Shown: positions 32,670 through 42,012, numbered from the stretch's first letter. The stretch is DNA of 64,000 nucleotides from JBBDLF01 sp040879025 (GCA_040879025.1 JBBDLF010000040.1:124001-188000), one strand, 5' to 3'. Made by a program: numbers and translations. The notes: a model not told the origin generated them from the sequence alone.

Positions 32670-34343
32670 ATGCGACAATTCTTCATCCTGCTGTTCATCA
32701 GCGTGTTTTCCCTCCAGACGCTCGCCAACACTGTCAGTGGCCACAATGGCGCCGTGGCGTCACGTTCCGAGATCGCCTCCCAGGTGGGAGTGGACATCAT
32801 GCAGCGGGGCGGGAACGCCATCGATGCCGCGGTGGCTGTCGGTTTTGCGTTGGCGGTAACGTATCCGTCGGCCGGCAATATCGGCGGCGGCTCGTTTTTT
32901 GTCATCCATACTGCGGACGGTGAGGCCATCACACTGGATGCGCGGGAAAAGGCACCGCTGAGCGCGCACGAGGATATGTTTCTGGATGAACAAGGCAACC
33001 TGGACCGGCGCCTTTCCATGGCAAGCCTGCTGGCTTCAGGGGTACCCGGCACCGTGGCCGGACTGCTGGAAGCGCTTGATCGCCACGGCACCATGACCCG
33101 CGCGGAGGTTATCGCGCCTGCCATACGGCTTGCCCGGGAAGGGTTTGCATTGAACGAGGATCTTGCCGGTCAGTTCGCGGGTGTCCTGCGATCGATGCAG
33201 GCATACCCCGCCTCAATGGCCGTGTTCACGAATGACGGCGACCCCTACCAGGCAGGCGATGTCTGGGCCCAACCGGCACTGGCGGACACGCTCGAGCGCA
33301 TTTCCGAGCAGGGGCGGGACGGCTTCTATCGCGGACACACGGCGGACCTGCTCGTAGCTGAAATGGAGAGAAACGGGGGCATGATTTCGCACAGGGATCT
33401 GCAGGAGTACGATGTGCAGTGGCGGCAACCGATCAAGGGTTCCTATCGCGACTACACAATCTGGTCGATGCCGCCCTCTTCTTCCGGCGGTATTCTGTTG
33501 GTGCAAATGTTGAATATGCTCGAGCCGTTTCATGTCGGCGCAATGGGTCCCGGTTCCGCGCCGACAGTTCACCTGATGGTGGAAGCCCAGCGGCGCGCCT
33601 ATGCCGACCGCGCCCGGCATCTGGGAGATACTGATTACTATCCAGTACCGATGGAACAACTGATATCCAAGGACTATGCCCGAACGCGTTTTGACTCTTT
33701 CGATTCCGATGCGGCCACGCCCAGCGAGACAATCGCTCCGGGGAGCTGGCCCGGTGAGTCGACACAGACTACCCACTATTCCGTGATGGATGGTAGCGGT
33801 AACGCCGTATCGGTTACCACCACACTCAACAGCGGTTACGGGAATAAAATTGTCGTCCCAGGTGCCGGCTTTCTGCTTAACAATGAAATGGATGACTTCT
33901 CGGCCAAGCCCAATGTGCCCAACAGCTACGGTTTGATAGGCGGCGAAGCCAATAAGGTTGAACCGGGTAAACGGATGCTGAGTTCGATGACGCCGACCAT
34001 CGTGACACGTAATGAAACACCAATACTGGTCACCGGTTCTCCTGGTGGCTCGACGATTATCAATACAGTGTTCCAGGTGGTTGTGAACGTGATTGATCAC
34101 CAGATGTCTCTGGCCGATGCAGTCGCGAGTCCGCGTTTCCATCATCAATGGCAACCCGATGCGGTCCGCTTTGAAGAAGGCGCGTTTGCACCGGGGGTCA
34201 AAGAGCGCCTCGAGGCGATGGGGCATTCACAGTTGCGCGAGTCCGGCTTTGGTATGGGTGATGCCAACTCCATTTACTTTGATGGCGAAACCATTACTGC
34301 CACCTCCGATCCGAGGAATGCCGGCGGCGCCGCCGCGTATTAG
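32670..34343 (+). CDS. ggt: Gamma-glutamyltransferase
   Basis: Periplasmic Ntn-hydrolase that cleaves or transfers the gamma-glutamyl group of glutathione after autoprocessing into two subunits. The start at 32670 gives a signal peptide (MRQFFILLFISVFSLQTLA). The large subunit carries GGNAIDAAVAVGFALAVTYP and GGGSFFVI. The autocleavage site precedes T367 in STQTTHYSVMDGSGNAVSV, and the small subunit holds MLSSMTPTIV and GSPGGSTIINTV. The length is 557 aa, as in E. coli. It is followed almost without gap by the flavoprotein gene and lies close to gor, so glutathione turnover is a shared theme. Confidence 0.93.
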   Translation: MRQFFILLFISVFSLQTLANTVSGHNGAVASRSEIASQVGVDIMQRGGNAIDAAVAVGFALAVTYPSAGNIGGGSFFVIHTADGEAITLDAREKAPLSAHEDMFLDEQGNLDRRLSMASLLASGVPGTVAGLLEALDRHGTMTRAEVIAPAIRLAREGFALNEDLAGQFAGVLRSMQAYPASMAVFTNDGDPYQAGDVWAQPALADTLERISEQGRDGFYRGHTADLLVAEMERNGGMISHRDLQEYDVQWRQPIKGSYRDYTIWSMPPSSSGGILLVQMLNMLEPFHVGAMGPGSAPTVHLMVEAQRRAYADRARHLGDTDYYPVPMEQLISKDYARTRFDSFDSDAATPSETIAPGSWPGESTQTTHYSVMDGSGNAVSVTTTLNSGYGNKIVVPGAGFLLNNEMDDFSAKPNVPNSYGLIGGEANKVEPGKRMLSSMTPTIVTRNETPILVTGSPGGSTIINTVFQVVVNVIDHQMSLADAVASPRFHHQWQPDAVRFEEGAFAPGVKERLEAMGHSQLRESGFGMGDANSIYFDGETITATSDPRNAGGAAAY

Positions 34344-34351
34344 CCCGTCAA

Positions 34352-35488
34352 TTGAAGCACGGCGTGGATCAGTTCGATATTGCCATCGTAGGAGCCGGAG
34401 TCATCGGTCTTGCGATCGCCGCCCGATTGACCTCCACGGTCGGCAAGCCTCCCGCCGTTGTTTTATTGGAAAAGGAAGACCGGTTTGGCAGCCATACAAG
34501 CAGCCGCAACAGCGAAGTCATCCATGCCGGTATTTATTACCCTGCCGAAAGCCTGAAAGCAAAATTTTGTGTTCGCGGCAGGCAAATGCTTTATGATCAT
34601 TGCCTTGAGCACCACGTTCCCCATAAGAAAACCGGAAAACTGATTGTTGCCCAGAGCGGCGAAACAGAAGAGCTTGAACGTTTATTTAACAATGCGTCTG
34701 ACTGTGGCGTGTCCGATCTGGAGTGGCTGGACAAGGCCCAACTGAAGAAACTGGAGCCCGAATTGCAGGCTCGGGCCGCCCTGCTCTCGCCTTCCACGGG
34801 AATCATTGACAGCCATAGCCTCATGCTCAGCCTTCTCCATCAGGCGCAGAGCCAGGGAACGATTTTTTCAGCCAACACAGAATTTGTCGGCGCCGAACCC
34901 GGAGGTAGCGGATTCATGATCCGGACTGTCCACCCGGGTGAAAATGACTACCGTTTTCAAGCCCGCGCCTTGATAAACTGCTGCGGGCTTGATGCGGGCG
35001 GTATTGCGTCAAGAATCCAGGGACTGGAGCGGAAATCAATCCCCGTAACGCATTTCTGCAAAGGCGATTATTTCACCTATCAACACAAAAGCCCGTTTTC
35101 ACATCTGATTTACCCGGTTCCTGACAGAAAGCACACGGTATTAGGGATACATGGCACTTTGGATATGGCAGGCCGGCTCCGTTTCGGTCCTGATGCCCGA
35201 TACATTTTATGCCCGGACTACATGGTGGATGAGAAAAAGGCCACCCATTTCAGTACAGCGGTATCGCGGTATTTTCCCTCCATCAGAAGCTCGGATCTGC
35301 AGCCGGCCTATGCCGGTGTCAGGCCGAGATTAACCGGTCCCGCGGGTGGGTTTGCCGATTTCGTCATCCAGACTGAAACCGATCACGGTCTGCCCGGGCT
35401 GATACAGCTTTTCGGTATTGAATCTCCGGGCTTGAGCAGTTGCCTTGCCATCGCGGACTGTATCGCCGGCAAATTGGACATTCACTAG
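34352..35488 (+). CDS. FAD-dependent oxidoreductase, L-2-hydroxyglutarate dehydrogenase-like
   Basis: DAO-family flavoprotein most like LhgD/LhgO, which oxidises L-2-hydroxyglutarate to 2-oxoglutarate. The FAD site is DIAIVGAGVIGLAIAARL; NSEVIHAGIYYPAESLKAKF and the C-terminal GLIQLFGIESPGLSSCLAI are characteristic of that subgroup. The start is either TTG at 34352 (378 aa) or GTG at 34364 (374 aa, MDQFDIAIVG), and the latter fits the family N-terminus. It lies 8 nt after ggt, suggesting coupling. The exact substrate is not proven by sequence. Its stop overlaps the convergent pilZ stop by 4 nt. Confidence 0.82.
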   Translation: MKHGVDQFDIAIVGAGVIGLAIAARLTSTVGKPPAVVLLEKEDRFGSHTSSRNSEVIHAGIYYPAESLKAKFCVRGRQMLYDHCLEHHVPHKKTGKLIVAQSGETEELERLFNNASDCGVSDLEWLDKAQLKKLEPELQARAALLSPSTGIIDSHSLMLSLLHQAQSQGTIFSANTEFVGAEPGGSGFMIRTVHPGENDYRFQARALINCCGLDAGGIASRIQGLERKSIPVTHFCKGDYFTYQHKSPFSHLIYPVPDRKHTVLGIHGTLDMAGRLRFGPDARYILCPDYMVDEKKATHFSTAVSRYFPSIRSSDLQPAYAGVRPRLTGPAGGFADFVIQTETDHGLPGLIQLFGIESPGLSSCLAIADCIAGKLDIH

Positions 35489-35841
35489 AATATGAAACTG
35501 GCGACGAGTTCCTCAGGCTGACCGGCCAGCATGGCATTGATCCGGCGTCTCGCTGCGCCGTCGCGATCACAAAACCGAACACCGATTCCCTGCCGGCGCT
35601 TGTCCAGTGGGCGCGATGAGGTAATCCAGACGATGTTACCGGCCACGGCGAGGGTCTCGTCACGGTTCTTGACCAGGTTCTTGTCAAAGTGCAACAGCAA
35701 AAAGACTTGTGTGCCAGGCAAGTATTCGCCGGATGTGGAAATGAACAAACCGCCGCCCTTGATCATCGGCATCCAGGCCGACTGCAGAGTACTGTAGTCG
35801 CTGATGCGCAATACGAAGACAGTTGAGGCCGGAGCGGTCAT
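35485..35841 (-). CDS. pilZ: PilZ domain protein (type IV pilus PilZ)
   Basis: A small 118-aa PilZ-fold protein. It resembles Pseudomonas PilZ, needed for type IV pilus assembly, with GGGLFISTSGEYLPGTQVFL and RRQGIGVRF; the canonical c-di-GMP RxxxR motif is not evident, as expected for true PilZ. The tmk-holB-pilZ order is the Pseudomonas arrangement. It follows holB by 8 nt, so it is almost certainly cotranscribed. Confidence 0.9.
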   Translation of the reverse strand: MTAPASTVFVLRISDYSTLQSAWMPMIKGGGLFISTSGEYLPGTQVFLLLHFDKNLVKNRDETLAVAGNIVWITSSRPLDKRRQGIGVRFCDRDGAARRRINAMLAGQPEELVASFIF

Positions 35842-35849
35842 GGCGTGGT

Positions 35850-36857
35850 TCAGAGCTTCCCTAGTGTTGCCCAGCGATGGAAAAGCGATTCCAGCAATAG
35901 TTGGGAATTGGGAGTGAAACGTTCCAGTTGATCCCTTGCTATTTGTGATTCGTCATGCAATTCAGATAGCTTACGCAACAAAACGAGCGAGCGTCTTGTT
36001 GCAAACCAGTCAGCCAGACTGTGCATCCGGGGGCCAATCAACAACCCTTCGCGACCGGTCAGCAGATACTTCAAAAGTATAGACGAGGCCAGCGCCAGTT
36101 GCTCAACCACCAGAACAGAATGTTCCTTCCTGTATTTTTCAGCCAGCGCCACGGGGCTCACCTCGCGCCGCAACAAGCCGTCGAACGCGTCAAGAATTTC
36201 GCCCTGTTGACCGTTTTCCTCACCTTGCAGCAGCGCGAGCGCGGGTAATGGCTGACCTGCCGCAGCCGCTATGGCTGCGTCCACCGAATCGACTCCGCTT
36301 GCCTGTTGCAGCCACTGTCGACTGACGTCGATATCCGGCCTGGCAAAAAGCAGGCGCTGGCAGCGGCTGCGAATGGTCGGCAAAAGCGAGCCGGGCTTGT
36401 CTGTCAGCAGAAAAATGACCGTATCTCCGGGAGGTTCTTCCAGTGTCTTGAGCAAGGCGTTGGCGCCGGCGGGATGCAGCCTTTCCGCCTGGCTCAAAAT
36501 GACCACTTTGCGTGTCGCGGTGTGCGGTGTTTTTTCCGCGAACATGGCCAGTTCACGTATCTGGTCAATTTTCAGTACCTTGCTGCCTTCTTCCGATTTC
36601 ACGATGCGCAAATCAGGATGCTGTCCTCCGGCAGCCACGATACAGCTGTGACACAGGCCGCAGGCATGGTCACTTTGCGGTGATTCGCAGAACAGCAAAT
36701 CACAGAACGCGCGCACAAGTGCTTCCTTGCCCAGGCCGGATTCGCCGCAAACCAGATACGCATGAGCCAGCCGTTGGCGGTGCCACTGTGTCAACAAACG
36801 TTGCCACTGTGACAGTTGCCAGGGATGGGGAATTCCGCTTTCAGTAAAGCGCGTCAC
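35850..36857 (-). CDS. holB: DNA polymerase III subunit delta'
   Basis: Clamp-loader subunit that, with delta and tau/gamma, loads the beta sliding clamp. The 335-aa protein has a P-loop-like GESGLGKEA near residue 38. Zinc-module cysteines are C57, C66, C69 and C72 (ACGLCHSC), and the SRC motif is TIRSRCQRLL. The C-terminal part is helical. Its start overlaps the tmk stop by 4 nt (ATGA), indicating coupling. Confidence 0.94.
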   Translation of the reverse strand: MTRFTESGIPHPWQLSQWQRLLTQWHRQRLAHAYLVCGESGLGKEALVRAFCDLLFCESPQSDHACGLCHSCIVAAGGQHPDLRIVKSEEGSKVLKIDQIRELAMFAEKTPHTATRKVVILSQAERLHPAGANALLKTLEEPPGDTVIFLLTDKPGSLLPTIRSRCQRLLFARPDIDVSRQWLQQASGVDSVDAAIAAAAGQPLPALALLQGEENGQQGEILDAFDGLLRREVSPVALAEKYRKEHSVLVVEQLALASSILLKYLLTGREGLLIGPRMHSLADWFATRRSLVLLRKLSELHDESQIARDQLERFTPNSQLLLESLFHRWATLGKL

Positions 36858-37504
36858 CTGTCACTCTCGATTGTGCCGCAAATCAGTTTGTCCAAGGCAT
36901 GGAGGATCGCCTTCTGCACGTCAGCCAGAGCCTGGTCTGCGGGTATCACAGCCCAGCGTTCGGGTTCCTGCTCCGCCCGATCCAGATAGGTTTTCCGTAC
37001 CGCGTGAAAAAACGTCAGTTGCTGGCGCTCGAACCGGTCGGGTTTTCCACGCGCCGCCACTCTCGCCAGCCCCGTTTCCGGAGCCAGATCCAGCAACAAT
37101 GTCAGGTCGGGTTTGAGATCCTTTTGAACCAGTTGTTCCAGCACGGTGATGTTTGCAGAGGCTATGCCGCGACCGCCGCCCTGGTAGGCGTAGGTGGCGT
37201 CGGTAAACCGGTCACAGATCACCCATTTCCCCGACCGCAGGGCGGGCATTATGACCTGGTCGATATGCTGTGCCCGGGCAGCGAAGATTAAAAGCAGTTC
37301 AGCCAGATCATCGATGTCTTCGTCGTCGGTGTCCAGCAATAGTTGGCGAATTCTTTCGGCCAGCCCGGTTCCACCTGGCTCCCGGGTTTGCAGGAAAGCA
37401 ATACCTCGCCGTTGCAGCAGTTCGCAGATGAAGTGAATGTTGGTGCTCTTGCCGACCCCTTCTATTCCCTCAACGGTGATAAATCTGGCGGCGGTATCGC
37501 TCAT
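36854..37504 (-). CDS. tmk: Thymidylate kinase
   Basis: Phosphorylates dTMP to dTDP. The P-loop is EGIEGVGKST, the DRX motif is VICDRFTDATYAYQGGGRG, and a LID-type region follows with ARVAARGKPDRFE. I start at the ATG at 37504 (216 aa, MSDTAARFITVEG); another ATG at 37525 is equally in frame. The frame open to 37621 would overlap mltG deeply. It lies between mltG and holB as in E. coli. Confidence 0.94.
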   Translation of the reverse strand: MSDTAARFITVEGIEGVGKSTNIHFICELLQRRGIAFLQTREPGGTGLAERIRQLLLDTDDEDIDDLAELLLIFAARAQHIDQVIMPALRSGKWVICDRFTDATYAYQGGGRGIASANITVLEQLVQKDLKPDLTLLLDLAPETGLARVAARGKPDRFERQQLTFFHAVRKTYLDRAEQEPERWAVIPADQALADVQKAILHALDKLICGTIESDR

Positions 37505-37538
37505 GAGAATTTGTTCACGGGACATTTCATTGTTTTGA

Positions 37539-38576
37539 TCAATTCCCCTGCTGTAACTGGTAACGTCTGACAGCGTCGTTGTGTTCTTCCAGGCTGCTGG
37601 AAAAATAATGGGACCCGTCACCGGTGGACACGAAATAGAGGTAATCCGAAGGCAGCGGGTTCAATGCGGCCAGTATGGAATCACGACCCGCCAGGGCGAT
37701 TGGTGTGGGAGGCAGGCCGTTGATGCGATAGGTATTATACGCCGTTGGTTCCTGAAGATCATTGCGCCGGATATCCCCATCAAACCGGTCAGCCATACCG
37801 TAAATGACTGTCGGATCGGATTGCAGGCGCATGCCGGTTTCCAGACGCCGCACAAACACTCCCGCAATATGACCACGCTCCGCGGCGAGAGACGATTCCC
37901 TCTCGATGATGGAAGCCATGATCAGCGCCTCATAAGGCGTATCGTATGGCAACGCGCCCAGCCGGTTTTCCCACGCGGACTCCAGCACACCGTTCAACCG
38001 CTGGTGAGCCCGTTGCAACAAGGCAATGTCACTGGTGCCGCGTGTATAGAAATAGGTGTCGGGATAAAACAGTCCTTCGGGGTTTTCATGCGGAATAGCC
38101 AGGGCGTCGGCAACCGCGCGGGGGCTGTGGTCCTGCAGTCGCCGGTCGATTGTATCCTGTGCCCCTATCACGTTGAGGGCTTGTCGCAGCGTCCAGCCTT
38201 CCACCAGCGTTATCGCATATTGCTTGACGTCTCCGGTCAGCATCTTGTGCAACAGCGTTACGGGAGTGGTCTCGGGGAGCAGTTCGTATTCCCCGGTATG
38301 GATAAGACTCTGGGCACCGCGGAGGCGGGCCCAGAGTCCGAACAGCCGAGGGTAATCCAGGTAACCCGCCCCACCGAGTTGTGAACTGATGCGATTCAGG
38401 GAACTGCCGGCGGCGACGTCAAACAAAACCGGTTCGGTAACATTCAGTGGAGTGTTGAGGTAACGCCAGGACAGTGAGCCGCCGAGGACCAGGAGAACGA
38501 TCAGCAAAACGACGGCCGCCATCACCGATACCAATAAGGATCCTGCAGCTGTCCTATACCTGAAGGCTGTTGTCAT
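37539..38576 (-). CDS. mltG: Endolytic murein transglycosylase MltG
   Basis: YceG-like inner-membrane enzyme that cuts nascent glycan strands. A membrane anchor lies at residues 17-35 (VMAAVVLLIVLLVLGGSL), then a LysM-like region (YAITLVEGWTLRQALNVI). The catalytic glutamate is in ALIMASIIERESS, and NTYRINGLPPTPIA follows near the C-terminus. The length is 345 aa. It overlaps pabC by 23 nt. The pabC-mltG-tmk-holB order is conserved. Confidence 0.95.
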   Translation of the reverse strand: MTTAFRYRTAAGSLLVSVMAAVVLLIVLLVLGGSLSWRYLNTPLNVTEPVLFDVAAGSSLNRISSQLGGAGYLDYPRLFGLWARLRGAQSLIHTGEYELLPETTPVTLLHKMLTGDVKQYAITLVEGWTLRQALNVIGAQDTIDRRLQDHSPRAVADALAIPHENPEGLFYPDTYFYTRGTSDIALLQRAHQRLNGVLESAWENRLGALPYDTPYEALIMASIIERESSLAAERGHIAGVFVRRLETGMRLQSDPTVIYGMADRFDGDIRRNDLQEPTAYNTYRINGLPPTPIALAGRDSILAALNPLPSDYLYFVSTGDGSHYFSSSLEEHNDAVRRYQLQQGN

Positions 38577-39441
38577 GAGCGGTCAACGTGGTTTGATAAA
38601 GTTCGATGGCCTTGCGGGCAACAGGCCCGATCGACCAGCTATGCACAGTAGCATTTTCAACAAGTTTTATCACCGGCCAGACCCCGAATACACTGTTGCA
38701 CAGAAACACTTCCTCCGCGGCGGTCAACTCGTTCATTCCCGGACGACATTCGGTGACCTTGAGCCCTTCCGCAGGCAGTCGTTCGAGCAGAAACCCGCGC
38801 ACTATGCCGGCAACTCCCGCTCGAACAAGATCAGGTGTTAAAACTTCCCCTTCCCTGACGATAAACAGATTGCTGCGGATGCCTTCCACAACGTCGCCGT
38901 CGGCGGTCATCATCAAGCCTTCGTCGAAACCCTGATCCAAATCGCTGTCTGAATACCCCGCGATTTCGTTGCTGGCAAGCACCTGATCGAGCCGATTCAA
39001 ATGCTTCAGACCGGCCGTGGCGGGATTGGTGGACAGAGTATGGTGGCAGAGTCTGACCCGCACGCCGTGCTGTGTTTCACGGGGAGGGTCAACACGCAGC
39101 GCCGCTGGAAGGGGGTGCACCTGCAACAGGCGCAATGTCTCTGCGGATTCGCGAGGCGGCCGGTAACCCCTGCCGCCGCTACCGCGTGTAATCACAATTT
39201 TTATGATGGCATCGGGCGGCGCCTGACTCAGCAAGGCGGAGAGCTCTTGTTGCAGCAGGGTCAGATCCAGCGGGATGGCGAGACGTTCGCAGGATGCGGT
39301 CAGTCGGGCCAGGTGGCGTTGCAGGAAGGGAAGATGGCCACGGTGGCGGCGCACGGTCTCAAACACACCGTCCCCGTAATGCAGTCCGCGATCATTTGCG
39401 GAAATGCTGGTGTCCGTGAGTCCGTTGATCAGCATTGGCAT
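38554..39441 (-). CDS. pabC: Aminodeoxychorismate lyase
   Basis: PLP fold-type IV enzyme that converts 4-amino-4-deoxychorismate, the product of PabAB, to p-aminobenzoate and pyruvate. pabB lies at the far left of this window. Features are DRGLHYGDGVFETVRRHRG, the PLP lysine in AGLKHLNRLDQVLASNE and DGDVVEGIRSNLFIV. The 295-aa length is slightly longer than E. coli PabC (269 aa). It lies 41 nt after fabF in the conserved acpP-fabF-pabC-mltG order. Confidence 0.93.
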   Translation of the reverse strand: MPMLINGLTDTSISANDRGLHYGDGVFETVRRHRGHLPFLQRHLARLTASCERLAIPLDLTLLQQELSALLSQAPPDAIIKIVITRGSGGRGYRPPRESAETLRLLQVHPLPAALRVDPPRETQHGVRVRLCHHTLSTNPATAGLKHLNRLDQVLASNEIAGYSDSDLDQGFDEGLMMTADGDVVEGIRSNLFIVREGEVLTPDLVRAGVAGIVRGFLLERLPAEGLKVTECRPGMNELTAAEEVFLCNSVFGVWPVIKLVENATVHSWSIGPVARKAIELYQTTLTAHDNSLQV

Positions 39442-39482
39442 AACGCTTTCGCATGCCGGCTCAAGTCAGGAAACCGGCCGGC

Positions 39483-40724
39483 TCAGTCCGGCCGTCCAAA
39501 CAACAGGCTGCCGTTGGTACCGCCGAATCCAAAAGAATTGCTCAGTATATAATTCAGTTTACAGTCACGGCTGTTGTGAGGCACATAGTCCAGGTCGCAA
39601 CCTTCACCGGGATTATCCAGGTTGATGGTGGGTGTCACCAGTTGATCCCGCAGCGACAGCACCGATACGATCGCTTCCACCGCGCCGGAAGCGCCGAGTA
39701 AATGGCCGATCATTGATTTGGTTGAACTGACGCAGAGTGATCGGGCATGACCACCGAACACGGACTTGATGCCCTGGGTTTCGGCAATATCACCGGCCAC
39801 CGTGGACGTGCCGTGGGCGTTGATATAATCAACCTGCTCCGGATTGATGTTGGCACTCTCCAGCGCCTTGCGCATACACAAGGCCGCGCCTGCCCCGCCT
39901 TCGGCCGGAGAGGTAATGTGGTAAGCGTCTCCGCTCAAGCCGAAACCCAGCAGTTCCGCATAGATGGGCGCTCCGCGCTTACGTGCATGTTCCATTTCTT
40001 CCAGTACCATGATTCCAGCGCCGTTGCTGAGCACGAAACCGTCACGGTCGCGGTCCCAGGGCCTGCTGGCTCGCGCCGGATCATCATTACGTGTGGAAAG
40101 CGCCCTGGCGGCACAGAAACCTCCCAGACCGACAGGTGACAAGGCCATTTCAGCCCCGCCTGCCAACATCACATCCACCTGACCGGCGGCAATCATACTG
40201 GCGGCTACACCAATATTATGCGTACCCGTCGCACAGGCTGTCGTGATGGCGAAGTTGGGGCCTTTCAGATTAAAGCGGATGGAGAGCATGCCCGCCACCA
40301 TGTTAATGATGGAGCCGGGCACAAAGAACGGTGAAATCTTTTTGGGACCGGATTCGGCCACTGAAAGCGCGGCTTCCTCAATCGAGGTAATGCCGCCTAT
40401 GCCCGAGCCTATCGCCACGCCGGCTCGTTCAGGATCGACGCCGCTGTCAATGACTCCGGAATCGGTGACGGCCTGAACCCCGGCGGCAATGCCGTAGTGC
40501 ATGAAGATATCCATGCGTCGGGCTTCCTTTGGGTCCATATAACCATTGCAGTCGAAGTCCTTGATTTCGCCACCGAAACGGGTAGTGAAACCTTCCGTAT
40601 TGAAATGGGTAATGGAGTCGATGCCGCTGCGCCCTTCTTTCAATGCCTCCCAGCTCGAGGACACATCTGTACCCAGCGGCGTAATCAGACCCAGACCGGT
40701 GACAGCTATCCTTCTACCTTGCAA
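39483..40724 (-). CDS. fabF: 3-oxoacyl-ACP synthase II
   Basis: Elongating beta-ketoacyl-ACP synthase (KAS II). The catalytic triad is visible: Cys in ITTACATGTHNIG, His in YINAHGTSTVAGD and His in SSTKSMIGHLLGASG. The 413-aa length matches FabF. The start is TTG at 40724 with GGAG 8 nt upstream, and no better codon exists. An intrinsic terminator lies between acpP and fabF, so fabF probably receives only part of the acpP transcript. Confidence 0.96.
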   Translation of the reverse strand: MQGRRIAVTGLGLITPLGTDVSSSWEALKEGRSGIDSITHFNTEGFTTRFGGEIKDFDCNGYMDPKEARRMDIFMHYGIAAGVQAVTDSGVIDSGVDPERAGVAIGSGIGGITSIEEAALSVAESGPKKISPFFVPGSIINMVAGMLSIRFNLKGPNFAITTACATGTHNIGVAASMIAAGQVDVMLAGGAEMALSPVGLGGFCAARALSTRNDDPARASRPWDRDRDGFVLSNGAGIMVLEEMEHARKRGAPIYAELLGFGLSGDAYHITSPAEGGAGAALCMRKALESANINPEQVDYINAHGTSTVAGDIAETQGIKSVFGGHARSLCVSSTKSMIGHLLGASGAVEAIVSVLSLRDQLVTPTINLDNPGEGCDLDYVPHNSRDCKLNYILSNSFGFGGTNGSLLFGRPD

Positions 40725-40752
40725 TGGAGTATCTCCGCGCGTACATCAGGAC

Positions 40753-40794
40753 ACAAAAATAAAAGCTACTCCAGAATGCTCCCAGAGTAGCTTT
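40753..40794 (-). terminator. Intrinsic terminator between acpP and fabF
   Basis: A perfect 10-bp stem AAAGCTACTC/GAGTAGCTTT (40762-40771 with 40785-40794) and, on the minus strand, a TTTTATTTTT tail. It would end most acpP transcripts and set a high acpP to fabF ratio. Confidence 0.8.
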
Positions 40795-40819
40795 AGTATA
40801 GTGTTGGAGCCTGATTTTT

Positions 40820-41053
40820 TTACAGATGCTGGTTGATATAATCTATAGCCAGCTGCACCGTTGTAATTTTTTCGGCTTCTTCATCTGGAATTTCGGTTTC
40901 GAACTCTTCTTCCAACGCCATAACCAGCTCAACCGTGTCCAGAGAATCAGCACCTAAATCTTCGACAAAGGAAGCGGATGTCTTGACCTCTTCTTCCTTT
41001 ACCCCAAGTTGCTCGCAGACTATTTTTTTCACGCGCTCTTCGATGCTACTCAT
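40820..41053 (-). CDS. acpP: Acyl carrier protein
   Basis: A 77-aa acidic four-helix carrier of fatty acyl chains. The phosphopantetheine attachment serine is S37 in LGADSLDTVELVMALEEE. MSSIEERVKKIVCEQLGVKE is the usual start. It is bracketed by a 191-bp upstream gap, which probably holds its own promoter, and by a terminator downstream, consistent with the high expression expected of ACP. Confidence 0.98.
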   Translation of the reverse strand: MSSIEERVKKIVCEQLGVKEEEVKTSASFVEDLGADSLDTVELVMALEEEFETEIPDEEAEKITTVQLAIDYINQHL

Positions 41054-41102
41054 AACTCTTATTAGCTCCTAACACTAAATTTATGCGGCTCATCGTCGGT
41101 GT

Positions 41103-41121
41103 CTGGTTAAAAAATAACCAG
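41103..41121 (-). promoter_or_regulatory. Hairpin in the acpP upstream region
   Basis: CTGGTTA and TAACCAG form a perfect 7-bp inverted repeat around five As (plus strand). It lies 50 nt before acpP in the fabG-acpP gap. On the minus strand it is not followed by a T run. It may be a leader structure or operator. Confidence 0.35.
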
Positions 41122-41244
41122 CCCCGTAAATTCAAACCGCAAGTTTACCTCTATTTTGATTGGGTTGTAATCTTAAACTCATAAATATTTGCCGGATTAT
41201 TGCATATCCTGATACTTATCAATCAATTGCCGGCACGTACGAAC

Positions 41245-41985
41245 CTACCCCATGTACATTCCACCGTTTACGTGGATGGTCTCACCGGTGATATAGGCCC
41301 CCTGTTCCGAGGCCAGAAAAGCGACAATCGCGGCAACTTCTTCCGGTTGACCGAAGCGCCTCAGAGGTATCTGGTTCAACATCCCCTCTGTTTGCGCCGG
41401 CGAAAGTTCACGGGTCATGTCGGTGTCTATAAAACCGGGCGCAACCGTGTTGACGGTAATGCCCCGGGTACCTATTTCTCTGGCCAGCGCGCGGGAAAAC
41501 CCCTCGATACCGGCCTTTGATGCAGCGTAGTTGGTTTGGCCCGGATTACCGCTGGAACCGACGACGGAACCGATGTTGATAATTCGTCCCCATCGGGCTT
41601 TTGTCATGCCTTTCAGGCAAGCCCTGCACATTCGGTAGAGAGAACCAAGATTGGTTTCAATCACGCTGTCCCATTCATCGGCTTTCATGCGAAGCAGCAG
41701 GTTGTCTCGCGTAATGCCGGCATTATTGACCAGTACCAGCGGATTTCCAAACCCGGATTCCAGCGATTCAAGACATCCCGCCACCGAATCCTGTGAGGCC
41801 ACATCCAGGCGGACCCCCCGGCCGTTGATACCGGCCTGCTGCAGATAGGAACTTATATTATCCGCGCCTGCGTCGGTTGTCGCGGTGCCGACCACCTGCA
41901 TGCCACTATTCCCCAGCGCCAGTGCAATCGCCTTGCCGATCCCCCGGCTGGCACCCGTAACCAGTGCCGTTTTTTTCTCTGTCAT
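41245..41985 (-). CDS. fabG: 3-oxoacyl-ACP reductase FabG
   Basis: NADPH-dependent short-chain dehydrogenase that reduces beta-ketoacyl-ACP. It has the cofactor motif TGASRGIGKAIA, NNAGITRDNLLLRM, the catalytic Tyr/Lys YAASKAG and a C-terminal GGMYMG. I start at the ATG at 41985 (246 aa) because GGAG lies 5-6 nt upstream; the frame also opens at a TTG at 42009. It follows fabD by 27 nt. Confidence 0.97.
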   Translation of the reverse strand: MTEKKTALVTGASRGIGKAIALALGNSGMQVVGTATTDAGADNISSYLQQAGINGRGVRLDVASQDSVAGCLESLESGFGNPLVLVNNAGITRDNLLLRMKADEWDSVIETNLGSLYRMCRACLKGMTKARWGRIINIGSVVGSSGNPGQTNYAASKAGIEGFSRALAREIGTRGITVNTVAPGFIDTDMTRELSPAQTEGMLNQIPLRRFGQPEEVAAIVAFLASEQGAYITGETIHVNGGMYMG

Positions 41986-42012
41986 CCTGCTCCCCGCTTC
42001 TTCCTTCAATGG

